NCBI GenBank assembly: GCA_018350325.1
Contig: JAEVLN010000060.1
Location: 59,973 to 123,972, forward strand
Direction of reading: 5' to 3'
Source: Globodera rostochiensis
Lineage: Eukaryota; Nematoda; Chromadorea; Rhabditida; Heteroderidae
DNA length: 64,000 nt
Positions 30,336 to 41,149 of the stretch are shown in pieces (position 1 is the first letter of the stretch; each line of letters starts with the position of its first letter). Below the pieces are notes generated by a model. The model ran no database searches. It saw nothing but the letters and a program-made list of their open reading frames with translations, and was not told the origin of the DNA. Both the position numbers and the translations under genes were made by a program.

Positions 30336-30900
30336 TCACATAAAACGACTAATTAAGCGAAGACTTTGACAAATTCTAACCGAAAAATTCGAATTTTGTC
30401 CGACATTTTGTGACGTTTCTTGACTTATTTGCTCATTTTGTTGTCTGACGTAATGATGCGATTCGAACTTTGGATGTTTATTCTCGGAAGGTGTGTTTAG
30501 GTTTCCCAAATTGGGTGGGGAAGACGAAGACCCATCACGACGAATTCCGATGAGAGGAAGAGACGACGAAAACTGATAAAAACAATAATCATAAAAATAA
30601 CAATAATAACCTACCGATGGAGTTGCAGGTTCTTTTGGGGAGGACGATGGGATTGCACCTTCGGTGTCGGATACAGTAGATGGAGTAAATTGAGCCATAG
30701 GCGGCACGGTGGCGGGTGCTGTGGGTGTGACGGGTTCGGCATTGGGCACTGTAGATCGGGTGGGTGGAGCAGTAATTGCGGTGGGAGGAATGGAAGGGAC
30801 AGTTGGCACGCTGGTGGCGAATATGGAATACGCGCGTTCCCTGGAACATTTACAAAACCAGAAGAAGTGCGGCACTTACAGGAACGGGTTCAGCGCCATG
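30336..30900 (-). CDS. Hypothetical Pro/Thr-rich protein (partial), minus strand
   Basis: Coding on this strand is supported by two short GT-AG introns that keep phase: 30855-30880 region (GTAAGTGCCG to TGTTCCAG) and about 30574-30615 (GTAGGTTATT to TTTTATCAG). The product reads MALNPFLERAYSIFATSVPT, a run rich in Pro, Thr, Ala and Val (VPSIPPTAITAPPTRSTVPN), then a Ser/Asn/Gln-rich end closing at 30336. Upstream open frames on the same strand (30913-31269, 31200-31440) may be further 5' exons, but I could not join them with confidence. No domain is recognised; mucin-like or disordered linker is possible. Confidence 0.35.
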
Positions 30901-31621
30901 TTCGGCGCCTCTTCACTTTCGCCCGAAATTGGCAATTGGTCGTGCCAAATTTCGAATGACCCAAAACAAAGTTTTTGTTTTATCATTTAGAACGGCCAAC
31001 CGATGTTCTTTGCTGCCCGATGACAATTTTTCCAAAAAGGTTCCAAAATGTTTTGACAACGCCGGCCTGTCCTTATGCCCGTCTCCCACTCGGATCCATT
31101 GGCTGGAAACACTCGTCTCGACCATATCTGTTGGCGTTGGCGCGACTTTGAATTCAAAATGAATGCTCCCGGTTAATAACCAATGAATCGCTTTTGATTG
31201 GCCATCGTTGGAGTCAGCAATTTGCTCAAAACATTTTCCCGACCCGCCGTCGAAGAATTTCGGGAGCAATTGGGAAGCTTAATAAGTTATTCAAATTGCG
31301 CAACAATGCCAAAGACTTCGCACCTCCGTTGCGTTTGCGCCCCCAACCTTCGGCACCAGTAACAAAATGCACTCAATGCGAAAAAGGCTTCCAACCGGTG
31401 ACGAAAACAATTGGGAATGGCCGAAGACAGTCAAAACTAATGAAATGTTAAGGGTTTCAAACTCCAAAATTCACACTTTTACGGCTTGAATTGTTGGCGT
31501 TGTGTCGCGTAGAGTCGGAATAGTTCAAAGAAAAGTGACCGGCGGGAACACCCTCACTCGGACATCTAAACAATTTCCCGCCAATCAAAGAATTTCAATT
31601 TTTCAAACCCGAATTTATCCG

Positions 31622-32225
31622 TCAAAATAATTCGTTTTCCATTTCTCTCAATTTGCTCACAGTTTCGCACAAATAAAACGTAACGATTTGGACCTGAAAG
31701 GTTAGAACAAAAATTTGTAAGAAATATGTACCGTTTATATATTTAGGGTGTGTCATAAGTTTTGTCCTTTTTTTTGAAAATAAATCATTTCTGATCAGCC
31801 TCAAATTCTTCGAGATAGGAGTCTTTAAAAGCGGTTGATCACTTTCCTCTCCTTATTGAGTTTAGTGATCCCATGCTTACAAATTAGAAGCAACTTTTTA
31901 AGAAGTAATCTTTTCTGCCAGTTTTGATTTACCCCCCCCCCCCCCCAGAAAATAGCTTAAATGAGTGATGAATTAATTCACCATATTCTTCGGAACAACT
32001 CCACCGATGTGTGAAATGCTCGCCAATTTCGACTTTGAGTGAATTGGTTGGCTTTATTATTTGATGGGCACAAATCACACTAAATGTCAACGTTAATTTC
32101 CTTACCCACCGATTTTTTATTATAAAAATGGGTTTAAACCTCTTCCCCCCCTCGGCTGATCTTTGTGCCCTCTTCGCTCTTCCACCGACCATCGCGAGAA
32201 GCACAAAAATTGTGCGATTGATCAT
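31622..32225 (-). CDS. Possible ZP-domain (cuticlin-like) gene fragment, minus strand
   Basis: The segment LKVEIGEHFTHRWSCSEEYG then ELIHHSF (about 31960-32050) resembles the ZP-C region of nematode cuticlins, where a Val-Gly...His-x-Trp-x-Cys motif is followed by a Leu/Met-Val-His-Ser run. A lower exon after a TTTTTCAG-like acceptor reads VQIVTFYLCETVSKL near 31625-31695, similar in style to the last ZP strands. Cuticlins are secreted extracellular-matrix polymers. The expected second Cys after His-Ser is Phe here, the upstream ZP-N half is not assembled, and the model may be a pseudogene. It is a similarity judged by eye. Confidence 0.3.
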
Positions 32226-32659
32226 TTGACCGCAGTCATTTTGGTTGGTGATACGGTATTAATTACGATCGGTGCCAATTTGACTTGGAATGGCACGAGA
32301 ATCGTCGCTATTTCCACATGCAGGCGCCTTTTTTGAGCTGTCACCAGACGAATAGAAAGTCCGAAAGCAATTCGCCGGGGGGGGGGGGTCACTAGTGACG
32401 GACAAGGGAAAAGAAGCAATGAAAATGCAAATGTTACTTTAGAAAAAGAGGAAATTTTGTGGAAAGTTGGATTAATGGACAGAATTTGTTGGGGAGGGTA
32501 AAGGGGAGGGTGGGGGCTAAGATTTGGGGTTGGGAATCCCACAGTTGGATTAGGATAATTGCCTCGTCAGCGGTCGCGCCCAAGGACCTGGGAAGCAATG
32601 AGTGTTGGGGGGGGGCGAAGCGGAGGAGGTTAATATTGGGGTGGGAAAGGGGTTGAAGC

Positions 32660-34672
32660 GGGCGGGGGGGGGAGAGGGGAGAGGGGGATAAAGGAGGGGG
32701 GGGGGAGGGGATAAAGGAGGGGGGAGGGAGGGGGAGAGGGAGGGGGGAGGGAGGGGGAGAGGGAGGGGGGGAGGGAGGGAGGGGGGGGGATAAAGGAGGG
32801 GGGGGGTAAAGGAGGGGGGGGGGAGGGAGGGAGTAAAGAGAGGGGGGGGGGGAGGGAGGGAGTAAAGAGGGGGGGGGAGGGAGAGAGTAAAGAGGGGGGG
32901 GGGGGGAGGGAGGAGAGTAAAGAGGGGGGGGGGGGGAGGGAGGGAGTAAACAGGGGGGGGGGAGGGAGGGAGTAAAGAGGGGGGGGGGGGAGGGAGAGAG
33001 TAAAGAGGGGGGGGGGGGGGAGGGAGTAAAGAGGGGGGGGGGAGGAGAGTAGTAAAGAGGGGGGGGGGGGGAGGGAGTAAAGAGGGGGGGGGGAGGGGAG
33101 GGAGTAAAGAGGGGGCGGGGGGAGGGAGGGAGTAAAGAGGGGGGGGGGGAGGGAGTAAAGAGGGGGGGGGGGGGAGGGAGTAAAGAGGGGGGGGGAGGGA
33201 GGGAGTAAAGAGGGGGGGGGAGGGAGTGAGTAAGAGGGGAGGGAGTAAGAGGGGGGGGGGGAGGGAGGGCAGGTAAAGAGGGGGGGGGGGGAGGGAGGGA
33301 GTAAAGAGGGGGGGGGGGAGGGGAGGGGAGTAGGTAAAGAGGGGGGGGGGAGGAGGGAGTAAAGACGGGGGGGGGCGGGAAGTAAAGAGGGGGGGGGGGA
33401 GGGACGAGAGTAAAGAGGGGGGGGGGAGGGAGTAAAGAGGGGGGGGGGAGGGCGAGTAGTAAAGAGGGGGGGGGGGGAGGGAAGAGGTAAAGAGGGGGGG
33501 GGAGGGGAAGTTAACGAGGGGGGGGGGAGGAGAAAAGAGGGGGGGGGGAGGGAGTAAAGAGGGGGGGGAGGGAGAGAGTAAAGACGGGGGGGGGAGGGAG
33601 TAAAGAGGGGGGGGGGGAGGGAGAGAGTAACGAGGGGGGGGGAGGGGAGTAAAGAGGGGGGGGGGAGGGAGGGAGTAAAGAGGGGGGGGAGGGAGGGAGT
33701 AAAGAGGGGGAGGAGGGAGAGAGTAAAGAGGAGGGGGGGGAGGGAGTAAAGAGAAGTGGGGGAGGAGTAGTAAAGAGGGGGGGAGGGAGTAAAGAGGGGG
33801 GGGGAGGGGGAGGGAAGTAAAGAGGGGGGGGGGAGGGAGTAAAGAGGGGGGGGGGAGGGAGTAAAGAGGGGGGGGGGAGGGAGGTAAGAGGGGGGGGGGA
33901 GGGAGGGAGTAAAGAGGGGGGGGGGAGAGAGTAAAGAGGGGGGGGGGGAGGGATAAAGAGGGGGGGGGAGGGGAGTCAAGAGGGGGGGGGGAGAGAGTAA
34001 AGAGGGGGGGGGGGAGAGAGTAAAGAGGGGGGGGGGGAGGGAGTAAAGAGGGGGGGGGGGAGGGAGGGAGTAAAGAGGGGGGGGAGGGAGGGAGTAAAGA
34101 GGGGGGGGGGGGAGGGAGGGAGTAAAGAGGGGGGGGGAGGGAGGGAGTAAAGAGGGGGGGGGGGAGGGAGAGAGTAAAGAGGGGGGGGGGGGGGAGGGAG
34201 TAAAGAGGGGGGGGGGGAGGGAGTAAATAGGGGGGGGGAGGGAGGTAAAGAGGGGGGGGGGAGGGAGAGAGTAAAGACGGGGGGGGGGAGGGAGTAAAGA
34301 GGGGGGGGGGGAGGGAGAGGAGTAAAGAGGGGGGGGGGGAGGGAGTAAAGAGGGGGGGGGGAGGGAGGGAGTAAAGAGGGGGGGGAGGGAGGTAAAGAGG
34401 GGGGGAGGGAGTAAAGAGGGGGGGGAGGGAGTAAAGAGGGGGGGGGGGAGGGAGTAAAGAGGGGGGGGGGGAGGGAGTAAAGAGGGGGGGGGGAGGGAGG
34501 GAGTAAATAGGGGGGGGGAGGGAGAGAGTAAAGAGGGGGGGGGGGAGGGAGTAAAGAGGGGGGGGGGGGAGTAAAGAGGGGGGGGGGAGGGAGTAAAGAG
34601 GGGGGGGGGGAGGGAGTAAAGAGGGGGGGGGGGGGAGGGAGTAAAGAGGGGGGGGGGAGAGTTTGGGAACGG
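32660..34672. repeat. 2-kb G-rich minisatellite, unit about GGGAGTAAAGAGGGGGGGGG
   Basis: Roughly 20-25-base units with a constant AGTAAAGAG core and variable G runs, repeated for two kilobases with little other sequence. The minus strand is open for over 700 codons in one frame (Pro/Leu/Ser/Tyr-rich), but this is expected from a stop-free repeat and is not evidence of a gene. Confidence 0.95.
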
Positions 34673-35237
34673 AATGAATGGGTCGAATGGTTGGAACAGA
34701 CGGCGAAGCGTCTAAACTTTCCCAAATTCTGGTCACATATTTCAAATGGGTGTTTTGTCGAAGATTATTGGCACATTATCACCCCGGATTTTAGACATCG
34801 ACGAGAATAGTGGAATGGATTAACCCACTAATTAAATTAAATTTGCTCATACTTAAAGAGTGGGGCCAAATTTGGGACAAAATGACTAAGCCACTGGTCC
34901 CATCATTCATTCGTTCGCGCATTAGGGGGTGGGAGTGAGGGAATTGCCTTCATTTGAATCACCGTCCGGCCCACATTTTCTGTCCCCCGCACTCTTTCCC
35001 CCTCACTTCCTCACCAATTCGATTCGATTAAGCCCTAAAGCCGGAGGATTTGCAAATGCAAATGGATTCGGTGGGGGGGGGGATTAAAAATAATAAAATG
35101 AAAAGGCATTTTCGAAAAAAAGTGATTGACTTCAAACGGTCTCAAATCACTTTTTATTCAATTAAAATAAAAACAAAATGTAATTTACCTAAAAATTTCT
35201 TCTTTTTTTTTATGTTGGGACATATCACCCGCCGACT
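34673..35237. other. Intergenic between two repeat arrays
   Basis: AT-rich single-copy-looking sequence with no supported gene. Confidence 0.5.
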
Positions 35238-35677
35238 GTTGACAAAATGTGCCGATTGTTGACAAAATGTGCCGATTGTTGACAAAATGTGCCGATTGTT
35301 GACAAAATGTGCCGATTGTTGACAAAATGTGCCGATTGTTGACAAAATGTGCCGATTGTTGACAAAATGTGCCGATTGTTGACAAAATGTGCCGATTGTT
35401 GACAAAATGTGCCGATTGTTGACAAAATGTGCCGATTGTTGACAAAATGTGCCGATTGTTGACAAAATGTGCCGATTGTTGACAAAATGTGCCGATTGTT
35501 GACAAAATGTGCCGATTGTTGACAAAATGTGCCGATTGTTGACAAAATGTGCCGATTGTTGACAAAATGTGCCGATTGTTGACAAAATGTGCCGATTGTT
35601 GACAAAATGTGCCGATTGTTGACAAAATGTGCCGATTGTTGACAAAATGTGCCGATTGTTGACAAAATGTGCCGATT
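35238..35677. repeat. 20-bp perfect tandem repeat, 22 copies
   Basis: The unit GTTGACAAAATGTGCCGATT is repeated exactly 22 times over 440 bases without a mismatch. The array is open in all three minus-strand frames with a 20-residue period, an arithmetic result of a stop-free 20-bp unit. Confidence 0.97.
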
Positions 35678-36360
35678 GTTTGTTGGGCGTGCTACGTTTG
35701 TTTGGTCATCTGCTGTTTTGTTGTTGTTGCTGCGTTGGTGCCCAAGCCCCCCCCCCCCCCGCCATTTCCTCCCTCAGCCCCCCCCCCGCCATTTCCTCCC
35801 TCAATTGTCCGTCCAAGAACAATCTGTGCGCAAACGAAAAGAATTGAGAGGGCGACGGAAGAGCATTGTGCTGTCCTGTTGAGAATCCCTTTCCGAACGA
35901 ATTCTTTCTCGCATTGAAAGTCCCCCCACCCTCGTCCCCCGTCCCCCCCCGTCCCTTTCTTGCCAAATGACTGACCCCCTTTTACGCTCTCTTTTATTGC
36001 CCGTGGGATGTAATGACAAAAAATGTTGTGCAAGAGTGAGGAGTGAGGGGTAAAGAATGATTACAAATGCTGCGAATGGAATAGGCGGTTTATTAGGCGG
36101 CGGGGGGGGGGCGTCAAAAGAGTTTCTTCCCATTGTTGTCGCAAAAGACACAAAACGAGGAGCAGCTGAAGGTCAAACACTTTTTGTAAATGTTGCCCCG
36201 GGGCATTTTATCGTAAAACAAAATCTAATCGAAAGCACACTGATCACTTTTGTGCTAAACTCCAATCAAATTTTCCTTCCGTCGTAAGCGTTTTTCCAGT
36301 TCTCCATGGTACTCTTATCAGCGTGGCTGATCTGATCTGTTGTTCTCCTGACTGAGTATT
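35678..36360. other. Intergenic, C-rich tracts, no supported gene
   Basis: Contains a duplicated CCCCCCGCCATTTCCTCCCTCA phrase (35752-35803, listed here as two halves) and poly-G at 36100. No exon structure found. Confidence 0.5.
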
Positions 36361-36369
36361 TTTGCGGTT

Positions 36370-36945
36370 GCTTTGGGGGGGGGGGTTTGGGGGGGGGGGT
36401 GTCCATGGAGTTGCTTTGAGGGGCCCATGGGGTTGCTTTGGGGTGGGGGGTTTGTGGGGGGAGGGTGTTTGGGGGGAGGGTGTTTGGGGGGGGGGTTTGG
36501 GGGGGGAGTTTGGGGGGGGGGAGTTTGGGGGGGGGGAGTTTGGGGGGGGAGTTTGGGGGGGGGGGAGTTTGGGGGGGGGGAGTTTGGGGGGGGGAGTTTG
36601 GGGGGGGGGGTTTGGGGGGGGGGGAGTTTGGGGGGGGGGGGAGTTTGGGGGGGGGTGTCCATGAAGTGTTGCTTTGGGGGGGGGGGGTTTGGGGGGGGGG
36701 TGTCCATGGAGTTGCTTTGAGGGGCCCATGGGGTTGCTTTGGGGTGGGGGGTTTGTGGGGGGAGGGTGTTTGGGGGGAGGGTGTTTGGGGGGGGGGTTTG
36801 GGGGGGGAGTTTGGGGGGGGGAGTTTGGGGGGGGGGAGTTTGGGGGGGGGAGTTTGGGGGGGGGGAGTTTGGGGGGGGGAGTTTGGGGGGGGGGAGTTTG
36901 GGGGGGGGTGTCCATGAAGTGTTGCTTTGGGGGGGGGGGGAGGGA
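36370..36945. repeat. Higher-order G-rich repeat, two blocks of about 300 bp
   Basis: The block that starts GTGTCCATGGAGTTGCTTTG, continues GAGGGGCCCATGGGGTTGCT and then runs through many GGGGGGAGTTTG units occurs at about 36401-36660 and again at about 36700-36910, each closed by GTCCATGAAGTGTTGCTTTG. Inner units are about 14-16 bases. Confidence 0.9.
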
Positions 36946-36999
36946 AACCCGCGCGGGCTTGTCGTCTACCGCTGGTCCCTCCCATCTCTCAACTCTCGC

Positions 37000-37008
37000 C
37001 CCTATAAA
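37000..37008 (+). promoter_or_regulatory. Possible TATA box
   Basis: CCTATAAAT lies about 65 bases before the ATG of the small open frame at 37069, in an otherwise GC-rich stretch. Position and sequence suit a TATA box, but there is no independent proof. Confidence 0.3.
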
Positions 37009-37068
37009 TTGAGCTGGAAGGGCACCGACGAGAGTCATTCATTCATTTACCAGTCGCCTTCCTCCTAA

Positions 37069-37329
37069 ATGTTCATTCATTGGTTCTCCCCTGCCACCTC
37101 TCACAATACAAAACACAATCAAATTAGGGGATTGATGATCAAAAAGTCAGAGCAGGGCACCGATCAGGTCACCACCCCAGCCATCCTCCAATCGCCAAAT
37201 TCACTCCCCGTTTCCCAACCAATTCGCGTGATCGACGACCGACCCGCCCAATTGTCGTTGCAATTGGAAGAGAAATCCGCGGATGAATCCATAAGACGGA
37301 TTAAAAGGATTTTGAGACTCTCAAAATGA
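37069..37329 (+). CDS. Hypothetical small protein, 86 residues, single exon
   Basis: An uninterrupted frame starts MFIHWFSPATSHNTKHNQ and ends in RIKRILRLSK. The later part is hydrophilic with mixed charge (LSLQLEEKSADESIRRIKR), suggesting an amphipathic helix. A TATA-like CCTATAAAT lies at 37000, and AATAAA follows at about 37450. There is no recognised domain and no convincing signal peptide. A start at the internal Met (about 37135), after the acceptor-like TCAAATTAG, is also possible. A chance frame cannot be excluded. Confidence 0.3.
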   Translation: MFIHWFSPATSHNTKHNQIRGLMIKKSEQGTDQVTTPAILQSPNSLPVSQPIRVIDDRPAQLSLQLEEKSADESIRRIKRILRLSK

Positions 37330-37474
37330 AATCAATTCGATGAGAGGGAGGGGGTGGGGGGCTGTGCGTTCTTTGTATAAAAAGGCCACTTCAAATTCTT
37401 ACGCATCCAAAAAGGGAATCCGTCCGATGGAAAACAAATTTCCCCAATACAAATAAATCTTTTCAAAGTTCGTA

Positions 37475-37552
37475 CAGAATCCTTTACCTTTACAGTATCT
37501 CACATTTCAATCTACAGAATCCTTTACCTTTACAGTATATCCCATTTCAATT
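37475..37552 (+). repeat. Two tandem 37-bp copies just upstream of the glutathione peroxidase start
   Basis: ACAGAATCCTTTACCTTTACAG followed by TATCTCACATTTCAATCT is repeated once with three changes. Each copy includes a TTTACCTTTACAG tract that looks like a nematode trans-splice acceptor; the second copy ends 11 bases before the ATG at 37563. Confidence 0.8.
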
Positions 37553-37562
37553 TGCAAGTCAA

Positions 37563-39153
37563 ATGATTTCATTTCTGCTGATTCCTTTCCTGCTTTTTGG
37601 AGTGACTTTTTCTGTCGAAAAGTTTAAGCCACAGGCTCAACCCAAACAGGACAAATACCAACCCGGTAAAAATTGTAAACTTTCAATTGAATAATTCACG
37701 CAATTAGGTCCTAAACTGATTGATGAGACGACTCGATGGAGTAAATGCAAGTCGGATCAGAACATGACGATCTACGACTTTGAGGTGTGACGTTTTGAAA
37801 TGGCATTTTAGTTGTTCTTCGGTTCAGGTGGATACGTTGGATGGCAACTACACCAACTTGGAGAAGTTCAAAGGACAGGTTCTTCTCGTCATAAATGTGG
37901 CCACATTCTGTGGTATGGATTTGCCAAATTTGTGCCGCCAATTTCCAATTCCCTCCTTTTTGTCAAGCTTACACGCAGCAGTACATCGACTTCAATCCGC
38001 TGATCGAAAAGAACATCGCCAACGGAAACCAGTTCTCTATCCTAGCCTTTCCATGCAATCAGTTCTACCTGCAGGAACCGGCCGAGAACCATGAGATTAT
38101 GAACGGTAATTGAACATAATAAGTTTTGGACTGACTAAACAAAGTTTGACCCCTGCAGGGATCACTCATGTCCGGCCTGGCAACGGATGGAAGCCGCACC
38201 CGCGGCTGAACATCTACGGAAAGTTGGAGGTCAACGGGGCCAACCAGCACCCGCTCTACGAGTTCCTCAAGGTAAGTGCTCTCCAACTTTTTGTCCAAAA
38301 ATAGATTTTAAAAAATTGGTGAAAATTACTAGAAAATTATTGGTGCTCACTCATCTTTCCCTCGACTTTTTTGGTACCAAAACATTGTTAAAAATGGAAA
38401 GGACGGAGTGGGGCGTAGGGCCCAAAGTCCAACAAATTCGCGCACATTAAACACAAACAAAATCGACGATCATTCGACATTGGATTGGATTGACAACAAT
38501 CGCAAATACGCATCAAGTTCTCGAGAATATGTCAATCAGAGGGGGAAGGAAGGGGGGGGGGGGTTCTCGAGAATTGTCAATAAGGGGAGGGCAAAATTGG
38601 GACGCCGTTTTTTGACGCGACTTACAATACCAAAATTGCTGTTCTGCATAAATAATATTTACTGCTGTTCAAATAAATTTGCGGCTGATCAATCAGCTGT
38701 TGGTAAGCAACTTCAATTTATTTTTGTTTACTGAGAATGGAAAGTGGTAAATCGAAACGGAAAAAAGATTCCGTCGTCCCTTCGCAGGATTCGTGCCCAC
38801 AGACTGTCCCCCAAATCGGCAAGAGGGAGGAATTGATGTACAACCCGATTCGAGTTAACGACATCACATGGAACTTTGAGGTGATCAGCAGGCCAATAAC
38901 AAACGTTGTTTTGTCCAAAACAATTAGGCGTCGTGTGAGGGAATAATAGAAAATAAATGCCTCCCAGAAATTCCTCATCGATTCCGAGGGCCGTCCGCGC
39001 TTTCGGTTCCACCCGACCGCTTGGTCCCACGGCGAAGTTGTGCAGGTACTGATCCGACAGAACCCAAAGAACCACCAGAAATTTCAGAAATTCACCGACC
39101 AATTGGTGTCAGAGCAAGTGAAAGAAGTGCAGGGAGAAGTGAAAAAGTCGTAA
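37563..39153 (+). CDS. gpx: Secreted glutathione peroxidase (Cys type), 7 exons
   Basis: Reduces hydrogen and lipid peroxides with thiol reductants, extracellular or in the secretory path. Exons 37563-37665, 37708-37784, 37828-37912, 37968-38105, 38159-38271, 38788-38880, 38968-39153 join in phase to 264 residues. A hydrophobic signal peptide ([17 protein letters not shown]) opens the protein. The core has the active-site strand [16 protein letters not shown] with Cys in the place of selenocysteine. The conserved Gln motif is [13 protein letters not shown], and the Trp motif is [17 protein letters not shown], so the catalytic triad is complete. There is a GPX3-like long N-terminus before the fold. 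Nematode GPX enzymes normally use Cys. AATAAA lies at 39187. Two duplicated acceptor-like tracts precede the start. Confidence 0.93.
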
Positions 39154-39455
39154 AAGGACCAAATTTCACAATATTTAATTGCTTTCAATAAAAAACATGA
39201 CATTTAAATGAATGATTCGTTAAATATGCGTTAATTGCGCACCACTTAAAAATATTCGTTGGTCCACTGGCTGACCAGACAGAAAACGACCGGACTCGAC
39301 GGCACATCTTTAAGCGAGAAAAGCTCGAAGAAGCCCTTTTCCTTAAAAGAACCCCCGGGGGTTGGCATAATTGGCTGAGCCCGACTTGATTTTGTTTGCC
39401 CTGAATGTGCGCTGTCCGATGCGAAAGTGAGGGGAACACCAAATTCATCTGAGAG

Positions 39456-39833
39456 ATGCCTAATCGGTCGCAAAAAGCGCCAAAAGTGGTTGAGAAGTTT
39501 CGAGGGCATCGCTGGAGGCGAATATGGAAGGAGGGCGGCATGGGGACATTTTGCCAATTCTGCGGCACAAATTTCGATATTTCGTTCCAACTTCACTCAC
39601 GAGAACAAAAGCGGCCAATGAGAAGAGAAACTTCGTCGATAGATTCTGTGCATATACTGCTGAACGTTCAGTCGCCGATTCCAAAGGGACAATTGAGTCC
39701 CACAGCAACGGAGACGAATGGGGACGACGGATCCGATGGCGGACATCGCCCGCCATTTTGGCCATTGTCCACAGAACGAAGTTTTTTGGAAGGCATTCGC
39801 CTGCCACCGACCGAATTAAGAATTATAAAATGA
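39456..39833 (+). CDS. Hypothetical small protein, 125 residues
   Basis: One open exon ends at 39833, and AATAAA follows five bases after the stop, which favours the plus strand. It reads MPNRSQKAPKVVEKFRGHRW, then a short Cys pair TFCQFCGTNFDISFQLHS, then a hydrophilic end rich in Asp/Gly. The CxxC followed by His could be half of a zinc-binding finger, but only one such pair is present. A competing minus-strand frame (39246-39596) ends without a nearby poly(A) signal. Start and upstream exons are uncertain. Confidence 0.35.
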   Translation: MPNRSQKAPKVVEKFRGHRWRRIWKEGGMGTFCQFCGTNFDISFQLHSREQKRPMRRETSSIDSVHILLNVQSPIPKGQLSPTATETNGDDGSDGGHRPPFWPLSTERSFLEGIRLPPTELRIIK

Positions 39834-39875
39834 CCCAAATAAAACTTGCAAATGTTTATTAAATCGTTTGAATGG

Positions 39876-40878
39876 TTACAAACTCTCATTACAGTTTTCG
39901 GCCTCCAATTTAAACTGGGCTAAAGAGAAGTCCAACGAGTTCAATGACTGCTCGGGCAACAGCGAATGGTCCACAAAATGAGTATTGAAACGGCAATTTT
40001 TTAGGTGAAGCCGCTGAAAGATTTTTGAGTTACGAAAATATTCGATTGATTTGTTTTGGGCTGCCCAATGACCTGACATTTTTGCCGTATCAGCTGACCA
40101 AAAAGCGTTTGAGTGCTTTGCACATCGACAAATTCGAACTAAAACCAAGAGAATTAATTTAATTAGTGTTAAAAGAGTAATTGCCACAAACGTTTTCTAC
40201 AAAAACATTGCGAATTCGGTTTTGGCGATTGCATCGGAGTCGGCGATTTAGAAGAGAAATGCCATTGGCAATGAATGGGCCCGACAACGCGATGGTGGAC
40301 AATTCAAAGTGCCAAAAGGGACGGAATGCATCGTCCTCAATTGGGGGCAAAAGGCAACAAATTCATTTCGCTTCGATTATTCCAACCCAAAAACTCAACC
40401 TGCTCCTGTTCTTGATCCTGTTCCACTTCCATTTGCCATTTCTTTCCCCCATTTCGGCTCATTTCGACTTTCCAACAATTTTCGTTTTGTCTAATTGCAC
40501 ATTCTGCCATAGAACGCGCCAATTTTGTTGCTAAATAGGGATAAATAGTAAGACGGAAATAAATTGAAGAATAGTGCCGTTAGCACTTATCAGCTGATAA
40601 ACTCTTCGGGAGACCAATTTGCAACAGAGAATGTCCTCGGGGCTCGTAAGTCGTGCCAAAATGGCGAGAACGAGCTCGGCGGGAAGGGCGTCCAATGGAA
40701 GTGGAAGAAGCTGGGCTTGGACTTTTTGATCGATCAATTTAGGGAAACCATTTAAGCCTGGGGGCGGGTGAAGCGTTGGACGATGCATGCCTCTTATTAT
40801 TGTAGGAGGATCACTTTCGCTCTCATTTTCATTACGCCACAAACTGATAAGAAGTCGAAACAAAATAAGCAAAGGCAA
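39876..40878 (-). CDS. F-box protein, multi-exon, minus strand
   Basis: Substrate receptor for an SCF ubiquitin ligase. The first exon carries a clear F-box: LPAELVLAILARLTSPEDIL then CCKLVSRRVYQLI (about 40560-40680). The C-terminal exon (40187 down to 39876) reads SIEYFRNSKIFQRLHLKNCR and further Leu-rich segments, which would suit a weak leucine-rich or FOG-2-homology type region but are not diagnostic. The stop is at 39876, and an AATAAA on the minus strand lies just below (about 39854-39859). This 3' end converges on the plus-strand gene ending at 39833. Middle exons (40160-40350) are only partly resolved. Starts at 40878 or at an internal Met near 40785 are both possible. Confidence 0.6.
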
Positions 40879-41149
40879 TCAGTGGGGGTTGGGGACAGAT
40901 TGACTGAAAATAAGACATTTTTGTTTAATGGGAGGGGGGGGGGGATTCCTAATTTTGTGCCAAGAAAAGTGTTTAAATGTGCTTTTTTTTCGCCAAAGCC
41001 GTAGCACAGCTCGGAAGAAATTTCGAGGACGTCCTCGTCCAGCAGCAGAATATTGTTTGGGGGCTGGTTTTATAACAAGTTCAAGACAAAAGGTTGGGTC
41101 AGCTAGTTTGCTTGACCCTCCTCATTCATTTCTTCCGTCCGTCTCATTC

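Noticed and set aside
32550..34745. A minus-strand frame of over 700 codons rich in Pro, Leu, Ser and Tyr
   Set aside because: It is produced by a stop-free G-rich minisatellite; several frames are open and no splice or start context supports translation.
35154..35665. Long repetitive minus-strand frames reading MSTIGTFCQQSAHFVNNRHI
   Set aside because: All three frames are open because the 20-bp unit has no stop on that strand; no gene context.
35238..35677. CRISPR-like regular repeat array
   Set aside because: Units are directly adjacent with no spacers, and the genome is animal; it is a plain satellite.
39246..39596. Minus-strand gene opposite 39456-39833
   Set aside because: The plus-strand frame has an AATAAA five bases after its stop, while the minus frame has none nearby; both remain weak.
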